8,674 nt of DNA, from contig JAFMRN010000088.1 in assembly GCA_017354065.1 (NCBI GenBank), forward strand, positions 1 to 8,674, in the 5' to 3' direction. The translations under genes were made by a program, and so were the position numbers. Under the pieces are notes generated by a model. It was not told where the DNA came from. It searched no databases and saw only the letters and a program-made list of their open reading frames with translations. The DNA is from Solirubrobacterales bacterium. GTDB lineage: Bacteria; Actinomycetota; Thermoleophilia; Solirubrobacterales; Solirubrobacteraceae. This document shows, one piece after another, positions 6,061-8,674 of the stretch (its first letter is position 1; each line of letters starts with the position of its first letter).

Positions 6061-7035
6061 TCAGCCACGTACACGGATCGACGGCTGCTCCAGCTCGTGC
6101 ACGGCCAGCAGTGCGGCGCCGACCACCCCGGCGTTCGCGCCAAACCGCGCGAGCCGGATGTTGGTGTGACCCCACAGGCCCGGGAACACGTAGTTGGCGG
6201 CGACCTGCCGGGCGGGCCCCAGCAGCAGCTCCCCCGCGCGGGCCGCGCCGCCGCCGATCACGACCTCCTCCGGGTCAAAGGTGTTGATCGCGTTGGCCAC
6301 GCCGACCCCCACGTGCTGCCCCCAGATCTCGACGATCCGCGTGGCCGCGGTGTCACCGCGCTCGGCGGCGGCGACGACCTCGGGGCCGAGCACCGGCTTG
6401 CCCTCGGCCTGGAGGCGGCCGAGCGGCGATTCCGGATGCAGGTTCGCGGCCTGCTCTGCCAGGCGGTCAAGCGAGTGCCCGGAGGCGACCCACTCAAGCG
6501 ACCCGGGCTGTGCGAATGACATCGGTTTCGGCACCGCACCGGCCAGGTCCAGCCCGACGATCGTGTGCCCCAGCTCGCCGGCGCCGCCCGTGGCGCCGCG
6601 GTAGATCCGCCCGCCGATCACTATGCCGCCGCCGACCCCGGTGCCGATGGTCAGCATCACGAGGTTCTGGGAGACCAGCGTGAGCGACTCATCGTGAGCC
6701 TCGGCCAGCGCGGCGACGGTCGCGTCGTTGTCCACGAACACGGGCACGCCCAGGCGCTCACCGAGCACGGCGCGCAACGGCACGTCCTTCAGCGGGATGT
6801 TGGTCGAGGACACCACCCGCCCGCTGGCGGACTCGACGATCGATGGCACCCCGATCCCGACCGCGTCGATCTCGCTGTCCCCGCGAGTCTCGTTGACCAC
6901 CGAGGTCAGCTGGTCCAACAGCTCCTCCGAGGAACCCAGCTTCGTCGGGTGCTCGACCCCGTGGCTCAGACCGTCGTCTCCCAGCCAGGCGGCAGCGACC
7001 TTCGTCCCGCCCAGATCAATCCCGATAACGGTCAA
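6061..7035 (-). CDS. glk: ROK-family glucokinase lacking the usual zinc cysteines
   Basis: Starting at TTG 7035 it is 324 residues, a normal ROK length. This start gives MTVIGIDLGGTK directly, overlaps the pgl stop as TTGA and has AGAGGGAG 10 bases upstream; the ATG at 7086 would intrude about 50 bases into pgl. ROK features are VIGIDLGGTKVAAAWL (3-18, ATP phosphate loop), AVGIGVPSIV (58-67), FVDNDATVAALAE with catalytic Asp104, LTIGTGVGGGIVI (128-140) and GAGELGH (151-157), whose Glu and His usually contact glucose. The typical CxCGxxGCxE zinc segment is replaced by PMSFAQPGSLE (171-181) with no cysteine. It should phosphorylate glucose with ATP (or polyphosphate) to glucose-6-phosphate in the cytosol, feeding the pentose phosphate enzymes encoded upstream. 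Other ROK sugars (N-acetylglucosamine, mannose, fructose) or a non-enzymatic role cannot be excluded; no N-terminal DNA-binding domain is present, so it is not a ROK repressor. Confidence 0.88.
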   Translation of the reverse strand: MTVIGIDLGGTKVAAAWLGDDGLSHGVEHPTKLGSSEELLDQLTSVVNETRGDSEIDAVGIGVPSIVESASGRVVSSTNIPLKDVPLRAVLGERLGVPVFVDNDATVAALAEAHDESLTLVSQNLVMLTIGTGVGGGIVIGGRIYRGATGGAGELGHTIVGLDLAGAVPKPMSFAQPGSLEWVASGHSLDRLAEQAANLHPESPLGRLQAEGKPVLGPEVVAAAERGDTAATRIVEIWGQHVGVGVANAINTFDPEEVVIGGGAARAGELLLGPARQVAANYVFPGLWGHTNIRLARFGANAGVVGAALLAVHELEQPSIRVRG

Positions 7036-7709
7036 AGTCTCGAAGCTCCCTCTTGATCGGTCAGCACGGTGATGTTCTCGCTCCATTCGGCCAGCAGCGA
7101 TCCCGGCACCTCACGGCTGGCCGGCGCGTCCTCGGCAAAGGCAGCGGACAGCGCCTCAGCCTTGCCCGCACCCGCGGCCATCACCACCACCCGGCGCGCC
7201 AGCGCCAGCGCCGGGAAGGTCAGCGTCACGCGCGGCACGAACGGCTCCAAGCCGGCCGAGGGGACGCCGACCACCAGCCGCTCACGCTCATCCAGGGACG
7301 GCGCGCCCGGAAACATCGAGCAGATGTGCGCATCCGGACCCAGCCCGATCAGAAACAACTCAAACCCGGACTGCCTCAGGCCGGAGCCGCCCAGGATCTG
7401 CTCGTAGGCCTCGGCGGCCTCCTCGGGCCCGGCCTCCCCGCGGATCCGCTCGACCCGCGCCTTGTCCAAGGTCACGGGACCGACGGCGGCCGACACCGCA
7501 CCGAAGTTGGAGCACTCATCCGAGGGCACCACACAGCGCTCATCCGAGAACAGCACGTGCGCGCCGTCCCAGGCCTCGGCGGGCAGTGACGAGTACGCCT
7601 TCACCGTCGAGCCGCCCGTCAGCACCACCGGTCCGCGCCCCAGCGCCGCGGCGGTCAGCGCCGCGCACTCGGCTATCGGGTCGTCGACGACCTTGATCTC
7701 AACGCTCAT
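7032..7709 (-). CDS. pgl: 6-phosphogluconolactonase
   Basis: This 225-residue protein of the NagB/RpiA/DevB-type fold is typical of bacterial Pgl. It hydrolyses 6-phosphoglucono-1,5-lactone, the product of glucose-6-phosphate dehydrogenase, to 6-phosphogluconate. Visible motifs are VVLTGGSTVKAY (28-39, phosphate-binding loop), FSDERCV (54-60), LFLIGLGPDAHICSMFPG (118-135, carrying the catalytic-region His128) and a C-terminal VPGSLL. Most relatives read PDGH where this one reads PDAH, a mild change. The ATG has a strong AGGAGG eight bases upstream and overlaps the opcA stop (ATGA); its own stop overlaps the glucokinase TTG. Its place between opcA and glk strongly supports the assignment over glucosamine-6-phosphate deaminase. 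Cytosolic; no signal sequence. Confidence 0.94.
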   Translation of the reverse strand: MSVEIKVVDDPIAECAALTAAALGRGPVVLTGGSTVKAYSSLPAEAWDGAHVLFSDERCVVPSDECSNFGAVSAAVGPVTLDKARVERIRGEAGPEEAAEAYEQILGGSGLRQSGFELFLIGLGPDAHICSMFPGAPSLDERERLVVGVPSAGLEPFVPRVTLTFPALALARRVVVMAAGAGKAEALSAAFAEDAPASREVPGSLLAEWSENITVLTDQEGASRL

Positions 7710-8674
7710 GGGTGAAACCTCCTCGCGGCAGCCAGCGCCGCTCCGTATATCGGGCCCGGGATCAGCGCCTGGCGGACCCCCTCACCGAGAATTCCGTCCT
7801 CACCGCGTGAGGCCCCCAGCACCCGCCACTCACGGACCGGCGCCGGTGCCGGGTTGCGCTGACGCGCCTGCAGGCCCCCGGAGCCGCGATCCAAAGACAG
7901 CGAGAACCCGAAGTCATCCGCGACGGTCACGCCGGCGATCCCCGGTACCTGCTGGTCGAGCTCCTCGAAATCAAAGCTGACACCGGTGCCCGGGCCGACC
8001 TCCGCGTGCCCGCGGTAGACGCCGTTGGCGGCCAGCACCAGCTCCACCGGCTCCCATCCCAGCCGCGAAGCGAGCCACCCGGCCAGCAGCAGCGCCGAGA
8101 CCAGCGATCCGGGGTTGTGCCTGACCGCCACGCTGGATAGCCGCGCGAGCTCGTCACGCCGCGACGGTTCGTCAAAGGCCGCCGCCAGGCGCTCGCGCCA
8201 GGGAGTCGTGCGCAGCCAGGCGAGGTCGACCACCTGCACCCGCTCAGCCAGCTGCGCGGCCCGGCTCAGCGCCGGCCCCGGCCCGTCGAAGTGCGCCGGA
8301 TCGTCAGTGTCGATCAGGATCACGTCGATCAGGTCCAGCAGCGACTCAACGGCCGTGTCCAAGCTGTGTGGCGACCACAACACCGTCGGCAGGTCTGAGA
8401 CCTGGAGCTGGTCGACGATCGTGTTCAGGTGCTCCAGATGCTTGGCGCCGAGCTCCAGCTCGACCCGCTCGCGCAGCACACCGAGCCCCGAGCCGGTCTG
8501 CTCCCCGGACATGATCACGCGCGCGTCGATCGTCTCACGCGAATCTGTAACCGAGCACAAGATCGTGCGGCTGGCGTGATAGCGGCCGACCCGCGCGAGG
8601 CGGTTCACGATCTCACCCTTCCATTCACGGTCGACTACCACCACCAGGTTCAGGACCCGCGCAGGCACCAGTGA
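7706..8674 (-). CDS. opcA: Glucose-6-phosphate dehydrogenase assembly protein OpcA (5' end beyond window)
   Basis: The frame is open to the right edge (codons TCA CTG precede the GTG at 8668), and the sequence there reads LVPARVLNLVVVVD, which is internal in OpcA proteins; I judge that the true start and some tens of residues are missing. Visible family features are the VARVGRYHASRTILC-like region (here LARVGRYHASRTILC), SDLPTVLWSPH, a middle alpha/beta region, and RLSSVAVRHNPGSLVSALLL followed by AGWLASRLGW. OpcA is an allosteric partner that activates glucose-6-phosphate dehydrogenase (Zwf) in cyanobacteria and actinobacteria; it has no known catalytic site. Next on the same strand come pgl (4-bp overlap) and glk, so a zwf gene is expected just to the right. 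Cytoplasmic. Confidence 0.92.
   Translation of the reverse strand, partial: SLVPARVLNLVVVVDREWKGEIVNRLARVGRYHASRTILCSVTDSRETIDARVIMSGEQTGSGLGVLRERVELELGAKHLEHLNTIVDQLQVSDLPTVLWSPHSLDTAVESLLDLIDVILIDTDDPAHFDGPGPALSRAAQLAERVQVVDLAWLRTTPWRERLAAAFDEPSRRDELARLSSVAVRHNPGSLVSALLLAGWLASRLGWEPVELVLAANGVYRGHAEVGPGTGVSFDFEELDQQVPGIAGVTVADDFGFSLSLDRGSGGLQARQRNPAPAPVREWRVLGASRGEDGILGEGVRQALIPGPIYGAALAAARRFHP
7718..7723 (-). promoter_or_regulatory. Strong Shine-Dalgarno for pgl inside the opcA 3' end
   Basis: A perfect AGGAGG lies eight bases before the pgl ATG at 7709 and within the last codons of opcA. Together with the ATGA overlap it indicates translational coupling with efficient re-initiation. Confidence 0.75.

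Noticed and set aside
7036..7086. Glucokinase start at ATG 7086
   Set aside because: It would add 17 charged residues before the canonical ROK start and overlap pgl by about 50 bases; the TTG overlapping the pgl stop fits better.
8668..8674. GTG 8668 as the true start of opcA
   Set aside because: The frame continues to the window edge and the sequence at this point aligns with an internal part of OpcA proteins.

Overview
This is a GC-rich window, almost fully coding, most likely from a chromosome of the Actinomycetota. I infer a Thermoleophilia / Solirubrobacterales-type bacterium. The reasons are an OpcA homologue (a family known from cyanobacteria and actinobacteria), an FHA protein with a LuxR-like C-terminal helix-turn-helix, a zinc-motif-less ROK glucokinase, GTG/TTG starts and strong GC3 bias. 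I see no transposase, integrase, CRISPR array, phage gene or plasmid function.

Left part (1-3871, leftward): a membrane-anchored GGDEF + HD-GYP protein (cyclic di-GMP synthesis and breakdown) is followed, 53 bp downstream on the same strand, by a very long coiled-coil protein that runs off the left edge (at least 728 residues). That protein has a compact unassigned N-terminal domain, an Ala/Pro/Lys/Arg-rich linker, a stretch of seven exact 11-residue (hendecad) repeats each with a histidine at the same place, and then hundreds of residues of ERDxLxx heptads. The pair looks like an operon and is the least ordinary part of the window.

Centre (3872-5573): a tRNA-Leu(CAG) gene on the minus strand and, divergently, a short glutathione S-transferase-like gene followed 34 bp later by an FHA + HTH regulator. 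A small hairpin lies in the convergent gap near 5540.

Right part (5574-8674, leftward): opcA (5' end cut by the window edge), pgl (6-phosphogluconolactonase), a ROK-family glucokinase and a DUF1905/YdeI-like gene. opcA/pgl overlap as ATGA and pgl/glk overlap as TTGA, so these three are tightly coupled translationally. Together they phosphorylate glucose, support glucose-6-phosphate dehydrogenase and hydrolyse its lactone product: the oxidative pentose phosphate entry. A zwf gene is expected just beyond the right edge. All functional assignments are by reading translated motifs; no database search was possible.
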